The notes below the pieces were generated by a model, which was not told where the DNA came from, did no database searches, and was given only the letters and a program-made list of their open reading frames with translations. A stretch of 64,000 nucleotides of DNA from G963664115 sp965216035. Lineage in GTDB: Bacteria; Acidobacteriota; Terriglobia; 20CM-2-55-15. Of the stretch, positions 42,564-52,444 are shown piece after piece (positions within the stretch are counted from its first letter, which is position 1; each line of letters starts with the position of its first letter). Where the stretch lies: positions 124,001-188,000 of the forward strand of contig CBDCFM010000015.1 in assembly GCA_965216035.1 (NCBI GenBank), read 5' to 3'. The position numbers and the translations under genes are program-made.

Positions 42564-42770
42564 CTAATCCGCCTCCGGCTCGTTCGGATCGGGCGGCCCG
42601 AAAAACTCCGCGTTGCTGACCACGTCCTCGGCAGTCGGAAAGAATCCGAACTGGGCGGCCAGCGCGTCGGACGCCTCGAACGCCTCGCCGCTGGCGAAGC
42701 ATGCGTTGAATTCCTCCCGCGTCGTTGCAACCCGGACAGGTCTCACCCGGGGTTCGCTTCCGCTTTGCAT
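42564..42770 (-). CDS. Small acidic protein upstream of ankyrin-ArdC
   Basis: 68 residues starting at ATG 42770 (MQSGSEPRVRPVRVATTREE), acidic at the C-terminus (FFGPPDPNEPEAD). Not recognised. It abuts the ankyrin-ArdC start (TAGATG), so translation is probably coupled. Confidence 0.55.
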   Translation of the reverse strand: MQSGSEPRVRPVRVATTREEFNACFASGEAFEASDALAAQFGFFPTAEDVVSNAEFFGPPDPNEPEAD

Positions 42771-42796
42771 GACTGCCCTCCTCTGTGTTGTCCTGA

Positions 42797-43756
42797 TCAC
42801 GGATGAAAAACACGGGCCACGGTTTCCCACAGTGCTTCGACCGGAACAAGGATGCGTCCCAGGGCGATACCGATAAACAACACCCCGAGGACGAGCCACT
42901 TTTCGCGCTCGATGCGATGGCGTAAGGACACCGGGGCGAGGCGTGCGCACTGCAACGCCTGGATGTGTGTACGGAAATCCTTTTCGACTGCTTGAAACTC
43001 CCGCCGCAAGTTGGCCTTGAACTGTCCCATGTCCTCGCTTATGGATTGCACCAGGCTCTCCCAGAAGCGAGACTTGATCCGCTTGTATGCGAGCATCGCT
43101 TCTCTCATGTTGTTCGCGCCCTGGCTTTCCTCAATCGTGTGGTTGACCCGCTTTTGAACAGCGACCAGGGCGTGCGTCAGTTGCTGTATGGTCGCTTCGA
43201 TGTTGCGTTCAAATTCCTCAATCTCAGCCGCTGTCTCCATCAGTAGAGCGTCCCGCCTGGCTCCAAATTCACGTGCGGCAAGGACGGGGTTTTCGCCCCC
43301 TTCAATCGCGCGCTTTAGCACGTCTAAAATCTCTTCCTTCCGATCCGGTTCCTTCCCCGCCGGCCCCTGGCCTTCCTGTGAAGCGTCGGCCTGTTGAGGG
43401 ACCGTGTCATCCGCGGGTACGTCTCGATCGGATTCCTTCCCCGCCGGTCCTGGGCTTTCCTGTGAAGCGTCGGCCTGTTGAGGGGCCGCGTCATCTGTGG
43501 GCACGTCACGATCGGATTCCTTCCCCGCCGGTCCTGGGCCTTCCTGTAAAGCGTCGGCCTGTCGAGGGACCGCGTCATCCGCGGGCACGTCACGATCGGA
43601 TTCCTTCCCCGCCGGTCCTGGGCCTTCCTGTGAAGCGTCGGCCTGTCGAGGGACCGCGTCATCCGCGGGCACGCCGGGCATAACCTGATCGGTCGCATTG
43701 AATACGTCGGCAAGCTCGGCTGACTTGCGTCTCAGATGGGTGCCCCGCTCACTCAT
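42797..43756 (-). CDS. Coiled-coil membrane protein with four 28-residue repeats
   Basis: 319 residues from ATG 43756. Residues about 30-140 consist of four almost perfect 28-residue repeats (VPADDAVPRQADASQEGPGP then AGKESDRD), acidic and Pro-rich. A helical coiled-coil region follows (EEFERNIEATIQQLTHALVA) and one membrane segment near the C-terminus (WLVLGVLFIGIALGRILVPV). No known family. It overlaps the preceding gene (ATGAGTGA) in the mobilisation operon. Confidence 0.65.
   Translation of the reverse strand: MSERGTHLRRKSAELADVFNATDQVMPGVPADDAVPRQADASQEGPGPAGKESDRDVPADDAVPRQADALQEGPGPAGKESDRDVPTDDAAPQQADASQESPGPAGKESDRDVPADDTVPQQADASQEGQGPAGKEPDRKEEILDVLKRAIEGGENPVLAAREFGARRDALLMETAAEIEEFERNIEATIQQLTHALVAVQKRVNHTIEESQGANNMREAMLAYKRIKSRFWESLVQSISEDMGQFKANLRREFQAVEKDFRTHIQALQCARLAPVSLRHRIEREKWLVLGVLFIGIALGRILVPVEALWETVARVFHP
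43337..43672. repeat. Four tandem 84-bp coding repeats
   Basis: Four head-to-tail copies of an 84-bp unit, each encoding 28 residues. The copies differ by few bases, so the array is young or kept uniform by recombination. Copy number may vary between strains. Confidence 0.85.
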
Positions 43757-44288
43757 CGCATTCAACCTTGACCGCGGGCCGATTCCTCACCCGCCAAACG
43801 GTGGTCACATCCGCGACGGCCGGAAACAGGACGAAGCAGCGCCCATCGCTGTCTTTATCGGTCAGTGTCAGACCCCCGCTCCCGCGGTTGAGCCGGTCCA
43901 GGGTGTCCTCCTTGGCGGCGATCTGTTCGGCAACCTCCGCGCTCTTGGTCACTTGCCACCGGAATTGCTGTTCGGTCCAGGCAATGCCGATCCATGCAGC
44001 GGCTACGATCCCGGCGAATATGAAAGCGCCGGAGAGAATGGCCCGGCCCCACACCCCAACGATGCCTTGCGCCTGGGTAATCCCCTCCCGGACGCTCTCC
44101 GCGTGTGATTCGCGAATCTCGTTTCCCAGGGAGTTGAATTTGCCTTTGATCGCCTTCAAGCCGGTTTCCAGTTCCTTGTCCATGAATTGCAGCTCGGCGC
44201 TCACCGCGCCGCGATACTGTGAAAGCTGTTGGTGAACCTCCTGCGCGATCAGCCCTCGGAGTTCAGCGCGCAGTTGCTCGTCGTCCAT
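43749..44288 (-). CDS. Relaxase-associated membrane coiled-coil protein
   Basis: 179 residues from ATG 44288, overlapping the relaxase stop (TGATG). It has a helical N-terminus (RAELRGLIAQEVHQQLSQYR, KELETGLKAIKGKFNSLGNE), one membrane segment (GRAILSGAFIFAGIVAAAWI) and a small C-terminal domain ending VWRVRNRPAVKVECDE. Size and location match MobB/MbeB-like helper proteins that anchor relaxosomes, but sequence similarity is not clear to me. Confidence 0.6.
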   Translation of the reverse strand: MDDEQLRAELRGLIAQEVHQQLSQYRGAVSAELQFMDKELETGLKAIKGKFNSLGNEIRESHAESVREGITQAQGIVGVWGRAILSGAFIFAGIVAAAWIGIAWTEQQFRWQVTKSAEVAEQIAAKEDTLDRLNRGSGGLTLTDKDSDGRCFVLFPAVADVTTVWRVRNRPAVKVECDE

Positions 44289-45298
44289 CACCGTTCGATC
44301 TCCCGGGCCGGTGACTCCCGCTCCATCCGCTTCCGCGCCCCCGGCCGCGGTCGGAGAGTCTCTCGAATCCATTGCACGCCGGCCTTCAGGCCCGCCGCCG
44401 GCCGCGTTCGAATCCTCTCCCACGCAACGCGCCGCCGCGCCGTACTGATTTCTGAGTCCAACGCCCGTATCTGCTGCTCCAGATCCCGGACCTCCGCTTC
44501 CGCGCACTCGACCTGGCTCCTGTGTTCGGCCAGTTCTGCTTGATCGGCGCGGTTTCTCCGCTCGATTGCCGCGGCCAACTCAACGACCCTTGAGTGGCCG
44601 CCGCGCGCGGCCCGGTATCGCTCCGAGCCCAGGTGGATTCCGGGGATGCGGTCGAGCTCCGCCGCCCGAACCAGCTCCCCGCGCTCGAGGGCCTCGGCGC
44701 GTTGCGCCTCGAGACTGCGGTGGTCGATCCGCTCGGCCCGGCCCGCCGCCTCCAGCGCCCGGTTGGCCGCCCGCGCCCAGCCTCTGCGGGTGTTCTCCAG
44801 CCACTCCTTGCCGTGCAGCGAGCGGGTTTTCCGTGCCCCACCTTTCTCCGGCGCCTTCCGGTTGTAACGTTTGAACCATCGCTCGGCGTCGCGGTCATGA
44901 CCATCGAGGGCGCGTTCGGAAATCATCAGGTGGACGTGGGGATTCTCCCCGCCGCCCCGGCGGAGGGCCATCGTGTAGGGCAACCGTTCCCCTCCGGTGA
45001 GTGCGTCGGCGAAGCTTCTGGCGAGGGTCCGCTGCTGGGCCGCGTTCAGTTCCTTCGGCAGCGCGCACTCCACTGCGACAAACAACCGCCCGTTGACCCG
45101 TTCGTGTGCGTCCGCGGCGGCCCAATAGTGCCGGGGATCGTCTGCGGCCCACTCCGGCATGTGCCCGCTCTCGCTGTGAGCGAGCTCATTGCGGTCTGTC
45201 TCATCCTTCCCTTCCCGCACGATGTATTGGGCCCGGGCGCGGGCCGATTGCCCACCGTCACGGCTGCCGGTCTTCACATTCAGATGATAGATAGCCAT
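44288..45298 (-). CDS. mobA: MobA/MobL-family (MOBQ) relaxase
   Basis: 336 residues. A relaxase nicks oriT and pilots the strand into the recipient. The N-terminus (MAIYHLNVKTGSRDGGQSAR, RAQYIVREGKDE) contains the candidate catalytic Tyr (Y25), and the metal-binding motif is NPHVHLMIS (H121, H123). A conserved tail helix follows (WARAANRALEAAGRAERIDH). The length is short; MOBQ proteins often have an added primase or helicase domain, here absent. The C-terminus is Arg-rich. An oriT is expected just upstream but I could not define it. Confidence 0.87.
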   Translation of the reverse strand: MAIYHLNVKTGSRDGGQSARARAQYIVREGKDETDRNELAHSESGHMPEWAADDPRHYWAAADAHERVNGRLFVAVECALPKELNAAQQRTLARSFADALTGGERLPYTMALRRGGGENPHVHLMISERALDGHDRDAERWFKRYNRKAPEKGGARKTRSLHGKEWLENTRRGWARAANRALEAAGRAERIDHRSLEAQRAEALERGELVRAAELDRIPGIHLGSERYRAARGGHSRVVELAAAIERRNRADQAELAEHRSQVECAEAEVRDLEQQIRALDSEISTARRRVAWERIRTRPAAGLKAGVQWIRETLRPRPGARKRMERESPAREIER

Positions 45299-45663
45299 CG
45301 GGTTCCCTCTGCCCGGCCGGGTTCCTCATCGGCCATCAGCGTTCGATCTCCGTGTCCGGTATCTCTCGCCGAAGCAATGCGACCGCGCCCTCGACCGTTT
45401 GCTGCACTGCGCGTGCTCTCTTCGATGCGCTCACCGGAAACCGTCTTCGCGTCGTCTTCCCCGCGCTGCCAAAAGGACTTCTCCGCCATCACGCGCCTCC
45501 ATTCCGGTGCGTGCAGCTCACTCCACGCCGCGGTGATCTCTTCCACGGCGCCCCCGTCCTCGACCATCCGGCCGGTCCGCTCTCGGGTTCCCGCGTCAGC
45601 TCGAGCTCGAGCCGACGGTTCAACGCTCCGAGAAATTGAGTCTCCGTCCGGGCCGGGACGCAC
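45280..45663 (-). CDS. Possible small protein upstream of relaxase
   Basis: A 127-codon frame ending 19 bases into the relaxase gene. It contains AVEEITAAWSELHAPEWRRV and is rich in Arg/Glu/Ala. It overlaps another frame (45489-46133), so only one may be real here. Not recognised. Confidence 0.3.
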   Translation of the reverse strand: MRPGPDGDSISRSVEPSARARADAGTRERTGRMVEDGGAVEEITAAWSELHAPEWRRVMAEKSFWQRGEDDAKTVSGERIEESTRSAANGRGRGRIASARDTGHGDRTLMADEEPGRAEGTRWLSII

Positions 45664-46133
45664 TTCACCCGTTCGCTTCCTCTTTCTGGATCAGGGTTTT
45701 CGCCTCTTCGGGGAGCTTTCGCCTGGAAAATCGTGGCGTGTACGGCCGCAGATGATACAGGCGGGTTCAAATTCGGGTGGACGCCATATCGAGCCTCCCC
45801 GGAGACGCTTCCCGGTCCGTTTATGGAGGGGAAAGGCTCCGGTGGGCCGATAGTGTCTGAATCGGAGGGGGCGGGGGAAGTATGATCCGTCACGCGCCGG
45901 AGCCGGCGGCGTGCCCGGTAGACCCGGTTGTGGTCACGGTGATCGTCCCGTCCCTCCGGGCTTCGCTGGTGTTTCCGTCTGGCGGCCCGCTTTTGTAGCG
46001 TGCGCCTTCTCTGCCGGCAGCGGAGACTGCAGTATTTGTGGCCCCGGTAACAATGACGGCAGATCCAGAAGGCCCGACGGCAGTCGTCCCCCCGGCAAAA
46101 CCGTTGGCGCAGTGGCTCTTCATGGGTCCCCAT
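45489..46133 (-). CDS. Cys-rich zinc-ribbon-like protein
   Basis: 214 residues from ATG 46133. Residues about 12-45 hold paired cysteines (FCRGDDCRRAFWICRHCYRG, then KYCSLRCRQRRR) typical of a zinc-binding knuckle, followed by a basic stretch (SPEGRDDHRDHNRVYRARRR). Such proteins are often found near insertion sequences and mobile islands, with unknown role. The C-terminal half has low complexity and may be overlapping sequence. It marks the upstream end of the plasmid-like unit. Confidence 0.5.
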   Translation of the reverse strand: MGTHEEPLRQRFCRGDDCRRAFWICRHCYRGHKYCSLRCRQRRRTLQKRAARRKHQRSPEGRDDHRDHNRVYRARRRLRRVTDHTSPAPSDSDTIGPPEPFPSINGPGSVSGEARYGVHPNLNPPVSSAAVHATIFQAKAPRRGENPDPERGSERVKCVPARTETQFLGALNRRLELELTREPESGPAGWSRTGAPWKRSPRRGVSCTHRNGGA

Positions 46134-46413
46134 GGCGGCGTTTCCGGCGGGCCGGAACACCGCGACAGAGCATGGCAAGCGGGATCTTATCTACAGAGGA
46201 TGGTCGGTGCGGTTCTTCGGCCCGGTGCAAAAAGCTCGATCGGCAACGGACGGTCGGGGTTTTCCCATACCGCCTTCGGCGCCGCCCCGCCAGAGCCTCG
46301 GCAAGCCTCGGCGCTGATGACGGCTCAATCCCTCACTGTCGGCGCTCATCACAGTGCCGTAGCGTCGATGGCGCCCTGTCTGTGCGTTGGCGCATGACCC
46401 CTGATGGGTGTCT

Positions 46414-48795
46414 TCACGGAATTGTTGGAGCCGTCGTCGGGGCCACGGACAGCTCAAGAGGTTGCCCGTCTTGCCCCGTGAACCGGATCACTCCGGACGC
46501 GCGCTGGCCCGTGGACCCGCTGAAGAGAATGAACTGAGTCGTCCAGCCGCCGGAATCCACAAAATGGGGGAAGAACAGGCCGGATGAGCTTCGGGCCACG
46601 TTTTCATCCGGCGGTGGGGTCGTCGTGACCAGAATGTCCTCGCGGGGGTTGATCGCCAGCCGAAGTCCGACGGCGGCGATGTCGGGCGCCGCGGAGGCAA
46701 TCCTGAGAATTCCCGAGAACGGGGTGGTCAAGGCGGGGAAGAATTCGTCGATGAATCGGGCCACATGGCCCGATGCGGGAATGCGGAGCGACGCGGTGGA
46801 TCCGGTCGCGGTTCCGTCCAGGTCCGTCAATTCGAGCGCGACCATCGTGAGCGCATCCGACGTGTTGGTCAGGGCGATGCCGCTTCGGACCGAATGGGGC
46901 TGGTCGGGTGTGCCGCTCGCCTCGACGTACAGGCGGAAGGCGGTGCCGGCGGTGGATGCCGGGACACCGGCTTCGGACACGGTCGTGCCGTCTTTCTGGA
47001 ACGTGAAGATACTGACCCCTGATGGCGCGGGCTGTCCGGGGCCGGGCACCGCGCGGACCGATCCGACCCGCAGTGGACCGGCGGGATTGGCAGTCCGGAG
47101 GCGCGTCGCACTGCGTGGGGGAGTCGCATAGGAGAAGGTCGATCCGTTCCTTCCATCGGCGAGCGTCAGAGTCGCCGGTGCCGCAGCTTCCGTCTCGCTG
47201 CCGGGTCCGAAGAACTGAACGCTTCCACTGATGGGGGCATGGGTGGGGTTGACGAGGATGACCTGGGTCGTCCAGCCGCCGCCGGCCGCAAAATGCGGAA
47301 AGTAGACCGTGTCGGCCGGGCCGGCCGTGAGCGGTGTGACGGGAAGCGTCGTCATCAGGAACTCGGAGCGCTCATTGACGAACCCGCGCAGCGCGATGAC
47401 GGCGACCGGGAGGTTGGATGTGAAGGTGAAGGTGCCCTCGGTCGCGCTGCCGCCGTTAAAGGGACCTTCGTCGAGAAATCGTGAGATCTGTTCCCGGGGC
47501 CCCAGCGTGAAGGTGCCGTGTCCGGAGTCGATGCCGGCACTGTCGGTGAAGAAGAACGCGACCGTGGCGGGGGCGTCGTTGGGGTTGGCCAGGGCGAGGC
47601 CGGTGCGGACGGGCCCGTCGGTCTCGGCAAAGATCCGTCCCTCGAGAACTGGGGCAGCGGCCGGGACGCCGGCTTCAGAGACGAGAATCCCGTTCAGCCG
47701 GGAACTGAATATGGCGAGTCCGACCGGCGGTGTCATTGCAGGATCGGTCTCCACCTGCCCATATCCAACACGGAGCGCAGGCGATGCGCCCTGGGAGGTG
47801 AGGGAAATCCCGCCCCGGTCGGGGACGGAAAACGGCAGGACGGAGGCCGGGCCGGCCAGTGTCAACCCTTCGCTTGGCTCGGACCATCGGCCCGTGCCTT
47901 CCTCGTTGCGCGCCCGCACCTGCACCTGGTAGAGCGTGGCCGCCTCGAGCCCCGTCAGGGTGGCGGTCCGGCCTGTTCCTTCGTGCGGCGCATTGATGAA
48001 GAACCCGCTCGTTCCTTCCCGGTATTGCACGTCATAATCGGTAATGGGGGGGCCGGGATTCTCCGGTTCGGCCCATTCCACCGTCAGGCTGGTATCGAGC
48101 GCGAGGGTCAAACGCGGTGCATCCGGTGTCCCCGGACTCTCCCTGCCCGCGTCGATGACCCGCACGGCGAACGCCTGCTCCACGGTCCGGTCCCGCGAGA
48201 GCGGGCCGCTGGCCACGCGCACCACGACGATGTATTCGTTGTCCCCGGCCCCACTGGGCGGAGCGGTGCTGAGGACATCGGCGGGCGCCTCGAAGTTCGG
48301 CGGCTCCCGGAAGCTGAGCACTCCGGTATGCGCGACGATGGAGAAGCGGTCCCCGTCGGCGCCCCCGGCAATCGCATAGCTCCGGATCGCATCTCCCGGG
48401 TCCGTATCGACCGCCTCGATGCGGGCCACCCGCGGCTGATTCTCTTCGACCTCGAACGGCCCCGGAGTCGTGATCACCGGATCCGTGTTGACCGTCGGCC
48501 TCGCGGGGGGGGCACCCCCACCGCCTCCTCCTCCCCCGCCTCCGCCACCACCACCCGTGATGACTGCGGGTGCCGCTATCGCTGTCTCCGTCGAGCCCTT
48601 GCCCAGAGCGTTAACTGCCCGCGCCTCGAAGACGTACTCCCGGCCGTTGATGAGGTTCTCGACAGTGACTCCACGCGCCCGGGCTGCTGCGTTTTCCCAG
48701 TCATTCCACTCCTCCCCTTCGGCCCGATACCGGTATTCGTAGCGGACGATCAGATCGCCGCCGGTGTCCGCCGGGGTATTCCAGTTCAGCGTCAC
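46414..48795 (-). CDS. Giant surface protein, C-terminal part (FN3, cadherin-like, twin C-terminal module)
   Basis: 793 residues in frame with the next upstream part but separated from it by a TAA (48832-48834). FN3 domain, a run of 14 Gly, a cadherin-like domain (VEENQPRVARIEAVDTDPGD), a second FN3, then two copies of a ~200-residue module containing SEAGVPA, GLALANP, RFLDE, EFLMTTLPV and VYFPHFA-GGGWTTQ. The end (FFPHFVDSGGWTTQFILFSG) is nearly the same as that of the LRR protein at 56818. A cell-surface or secreted adhesin-like role is likely. Confidence 0.7.
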   Translation of the reverse strand: MTLNWNTPADTGGDLIVRYEYRYRAEGEEWNDWENAAARARGVTVENLINGREYVFEARAVNALGKGSTETAIAAPAVITGGGGGGGGGGGGGGAPPARPTVNTDPVITTPGPFEVEENQPRVARIEAVDTDPGDAIRSYAIAGGADGDRFSIVAHTGVLSFREPPNFEAPADVLSTAPPSGAGDNEYIVVVRVASGPLSRDRTVEQAFAVRVIDAGRESPGTPDAPRLTLALDTSLTVEWAEPENPGPPITDYDVQYREGTSGFFINAPHEGTGRTATLTGLEAATLYQVQVRARNEEGTGRWSEPSEGLTLAGPASVLPFSVPDRGGISLTSQGASPALRVGYGQVETDPAMTPPVGLAIFSSRLNGILVSEAGVPAAAPVLEGRIFAETDGPVRTGLALANPNDAPATVAFFFTDSAGIDSGHGTFTLGPREQISRFLDEGPFNGGSATEGTFTFTSNLPVAVIALRGFVNERSEFLMTTLPVTPLTAGPADTVYFPHFAAGGGWTTQVILVNPTHAPISGSVQFFGPGSETEAAAPATLTLADGRNGSTFSYATPPRSATRLRTANPAGPLRVGSVRAVPGPGQPAPSGVSIFTFQKDGTTVSEAGVPASTAGTAFRLYVEASGTPDQPHSVRSGIALTNTSDALTMVALELTDLDGTATGSTASLRIPASGHVARFIDEFFPALTTPFSGILRIASAAPDIAAVGLRLAINPREDILVTTTPPPDENVARSSSGLFFPHFVDSGGWTTQFILFSGSTGQRASGVIRFTGQDGQPLELSVAPTTAPTIP

Positions 48796-48831
48796 CTGGC
48801 CGTTGCCGGCGTGCGCCCTCAGACCGATCGA

Positions 48832-51198
48832 TTAGATCGGCACCGTCACCCCCGGCGGCGCTATACGGACTTCCAGAGCCGCGGCCTCGTTCGCTTTGTT
48901 GCCCACGACTGATGTCACTGCGTTCGCGGGCACCGTGATCGTGAGCGTGTAATTGTGGGCCACCCCTTCGGTCCTCGGGGTCACGGTGGTGGTGAAGATC
49001 CGGTCATCTGTGGTCTGTAATGCCGCAAAGCTTGGGTTGCAGAAAACCGGGTTGTTTGCATTATCCGTGCAGGCAGGTTCCTGCTGCGTTTCAATATCGC
49101 TGCGGGTGAAGCCTCTCACCGTCTCGGAAAAGCTGAGCCGCACCGTAAAGGGGCCCGCCACCGGTGGCGGCAGGTCGGTTGCCATCTGAACCGTCAGCAG
49201 CGTGATGGTCATCCCCTCGCCAGACTCGGACCAGTCGCTTCTCCCCTCGTCGTTGGTGGCCCGCACCTGCACTTGGTAGGAGGTGTTGCCGGTCAGCCCG
49301 CCGATGGCGGCGCTGGTGCCGGTGACGTTCTGCGGGCCGTTGGTGAAGCTCCCGGTGGTGCCCTCGCGGTATTGCAGGTTGTAGTTGTCGATGTCAGGGC
49401 CGGTGTTCGCCGACGCGGTCCAACTCACGTCCAGGCTCGTGGTGGATCCCGAGGTCGCCGACACCATGGGCGCCGCCGGTCGCCCCGGGGGCTCGTTCAC
49501 GTCCGTGACGGTGATCGTCACCGTGATGGTGGCGGTGCCGCCGTTGCTGTCGTCGGCCTTGACGTCGACGGTATAGGTGGACTTGGCTTCGTGGTAGTAG
49601 GTCACGCCCGTCTTGGTGCGGAGCTGGGCGGAGCCGGAGGTCGTGGCGAGGTCGAAGGAGGCTTGATCGGTGCCTTCGAGGGTGTAGGACAGCGTGTCGG
49701 AGCCGGCGTCGGTGGCGGTCAGGACGGCGCCGACATCGGTGCGGGCGGGGCTGTTCTCGGCCACGTTGCGCGTGGTGCTCGTGGAGGGAAACGTCGGCGT
49801 CTCATTGTCTTTGATGGTCCCCGTGGCCTCCCCGTCACCGATGCGGGCGTTCGACGCGTTGCGCAGGGTTACCGTGAAGTCCTCGTCAGTCTCGCCGAGC
49901 GAGTCGTAGGCCACTGTCACGTCGATGGTCTTGGATGTATCGCCGGCGGCGAAGGTCAGGATGCCGGAAGCCGCAGTGTAGTCCGAACCCGCCAAGGCCG
50001 TGCCGTTGGAGGTCGCGTAGTTCACGGTCACCGTTTCGCCGCTTGCCACGTCCAGCGTTACCGTGAATTCAGCCGTGCCGTCACCTTCGTCCACTGTCAC
50101 GTCATTGATCGAGAGTTCAGGCTGAGGACTATCGTTGCGTACCGAGCGGCTGAAGAATCCGGGCGCATTGTTGCCCCACACATCCTTGAGCGCGTCCGTG
50201 CCCGGCGCGTAGCCGACCGTTACCGCCTGCGCATCGCCCACCGAAGCGGAGAGCGTGAGCGTCACCGTCGCGCCGTCCACCGCGACGCCCGACACGGTCC
50301 GCACCGCCGACTGCACCCGTACCGCGAAATCGGTCGCCGCTGGCACCGAGTGTTCGTCCAGGTGCTCCGCGACGCCGGCCTTCAGCTCGAAACGAAGCAC
50401 CAGTTCCGTGCCATCCACCGCCGCGCCTTCGGCGCCGGCCACCAGCGCCGGCCCGGTCGTGTCCGCCTCCGAGTCCGTGGTGTATGCCCCGTGGCGGATG
50501 TTCACGTCCCGGGCGCTCGTGTCCCGGATGGTCCCGTCGTTCAGCACCAGCCCGGCATTGGTCAACAAGGTGACGCCGCTACCGACGTTTCCGGGAATTT
50601 TGATCGGGTCCTCGGTACCTGGCACGTCCGCCGGCACCGTCCAGGTGAACACCAGATCCCGGGTGCCCGATCCGCTCGCATAGGCGGCGTCCTGCCGCCC
50701 CTGATCACTGGCGTTGAACTTCAATTGGGGAGTACCGGAGGCCGTGTCCACCGTGACGGCTTGCGAGAAGGTCACCGTGAACGCGACCTCTTCGCCCGCC
50801 CCATAGACCGGGTGCCCCGTCAGGGTTTCGGACACATCCGGCGTCGAGGTCACGTCGATGTCCGTGATCCACCGCGTCCTGACATCCAACTCGGTAAACA
50901 TCAGGGCGTGCGAACGGTCCGCATTCACCGTCGTGCCCTTGTTGCGTATGGTCCCTCGGTTGAGCTGCAGAGAGTCGGCCCCGACCCGCAAGCCGTCCGA
51001 TGAGTCGTCAACGTCGCTCGTCACCGGAAGCTTGAAGACGAGCACTCTGTCAGTGCTGACGCCCGCGTCGTAGTCGGCGTAAATGAAGTGATAGTGGCCA
51101 ATGAGCTGAGTAATTTTGATCCTCGGCGTACCGGTCACCGCCACATCTTTGTCGAACCTCACGCGCACCTTGATTACGTTGCCGAGGCGGCACACCCC
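48832..51198 (-). pseudogene. Giant surface protein, middle part (Calx-beta, cadherin-like, FN3)
   Basis: About 790 residues continuing the frame after a shift at a run of four G (51195-51198, - strand). In order: SwmB/Ig-like segments (YGAGEEVAFTVTFSQAVTVD), a further Ig-like unit with AQAVTVGYAPGTDALKD, a Calx-beta repeat (ATSNGTALAGSDYTAASGIL, SLGETDEDFTVTLRNAS), a cadherin-like domain (NVAENSPARTDVGAVLTATD), FN3, and a short Ig-like unit (FTVRLSFSETVRGFTRSD). It ends at TAA 48832, and the same reading continues directly into the 48795 frame. Confidence 0.7.
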
Positions 51199-52111
51199 AA
51201 TCCGGTGGCGTACTGGCGAACCGGATGCTCGATATCGCCGCCGGATCCGTGTCGTCGTCCTCGATGGTGCCGGTCGCCGTCTTCTCGGTGCCAAGCGCGG
51301 CATTCGACGACGGGTTCGACAGCGTCAGCGTGAAGGTCTCGTCGTCCTCGTCCACATTGTCGTTGCCTGTGGCAATGGAGATGGTGCCGGTGGTCTGCCC
51401 GGTGCTGATGGTCAGTGTCGCGCCGTTTGTCGGCGCCGTGTAGTCCGCCCCGTCTGGATCGGTGCTGTTCGCTGTGGCTGTGCCGTCCGTGGTGGCGTAT
51501 TCCACCGTCACGTCGGACGCCGACGCCGGGTCGAGCGTCACGGTGAACTCGACGGGATTGCCCTCGGTGGCGCGAGCGTCGGCGATGGTAAGAGTCGGCG
51601 TGCCGTCGTTGTCGGTGAGGGTCCCGGTGCCGCTTTCATCGAGGCCGGTCTGGAAGTCGATGAAGATGCGCCCGCTGCCTTCATGATGGCCAGCGACGCT
51701 GTGGGTGTCATCGTCCGTCGTGTCGATGTCGATGCCCTTGAGGGTGAGCTTGATCTCCTTGCTGGAATCGGCATCCTCCGTGCACAGGACTCTCTCCCCG
51801 GTTCCAGGGGTTTCGCTGCAGACGGCGGTTTGCTGGGCCTCTGTATTCCTGGCGCCGATAATCAACACGGCGGCCAGGCACAGGACGGCTATTGAGATCC
51901 GCGCACATCGCGTACCCAGGCGGAACGCCGGGATGAAGAAAGCGAGATTCAGTACAAACCTTCCATAACTCAAGAGCCGCAAGATCCTCTGTGGGGTTGC
52001 CGGCTTATTGCTCCGCTCGGCCCCCAGGGCGCAACCGTGCTTGAACGCGGCCTGCCGCCCATCGGGCCGGCGCACTGTGGCAGCGGTCGGTGGCGCCGGA
52101 GAGGTCCACAC
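51195..52111 (-). pseudogene. Giant surface protein, N-terminal part (signal peptide, Calx-beta)
   Basis: The N-terminal ~300 residues up to the frameshift. A signal-peptide-like stretch (ISIAVLCLAAVLIIGARNTE) lies at about residues 73-92, and no Met precedes it closely, so the true start is unclear. Then comes one full Calx-beta repeat (LTIADARATEGNPVEFTVTL, VDEDDETFTLTLSNPSSNAA). The first ~130 residues are repeated in the remnant at 61035-61502. Joined with the two downstream parts the ancestor would be about 1,900 residues. Confidence 0.65.
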
Positions 52112-52444
52112 CTTGAAAGGTTTCTTTCCGTTAGCCGTAAAAGCTTAGTGTTTTCAATGCCTTCCAGTCACTACCAGGATTGGCAGGATTTGAAGAAATG
52201 TGGCAGTTTTTTGAGAAAAAGAAGGGGGCAAGCATCCGGACTGCCGACCGAACGCGGCGACCGACAGTACCCACCGCACCCCAACCCCGTTGGATGCGGT
52301 GTTGCGGATGGTGGAATTGAACCATGTTGCCAAAAAGCTTTCTGCGGGCTGATTCACTGGCGCCGGGGTACGCCGACCGTCCTCATGGCGCGGGGCATCC
52401 TAATGTTCCACCGGCACGACGGGCAGTGTCGTAAAGATGCGGTT
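51725..52444. repeat. Segmental duplication, copy A
   Basis: About 720 bases similar to 61150-61868: the signal-peptide region of the giant surface protein, its upstream region with a hairpin element, and the last codons of a gene ending NRIFTTLPVVPVEH. The copies show scattered substitutions, so the duplication is not very recent. The hairpin element (CTACCAGGATTGGCAG near 52168) recurs at 59802 and 61598. Confidence 0.85.

Noticed and set aside
43337..43672. Possible CRISPR array
   Set aside because: Repeats are 84 bp, contiguous, without unique spacers, and in frame within a coding sequence.
41043..48834. Stop-codon reassignment (TAG/TAA read as sense)
   Set aside because: Other genes here end normally at TAG, TAA and TGA, and only isolated stops interrupt known families, so ordinary nonsense mutations or errors are simpler.
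49273..51003. 576-codon + strand frame opposite the Calx-beta/FN3 protein
   Set aside because: Arg/Gly/Val-rich antisense shadow with no domain; the - strand shows clear Calx-beta, cadherin-like and FN3 motifs.
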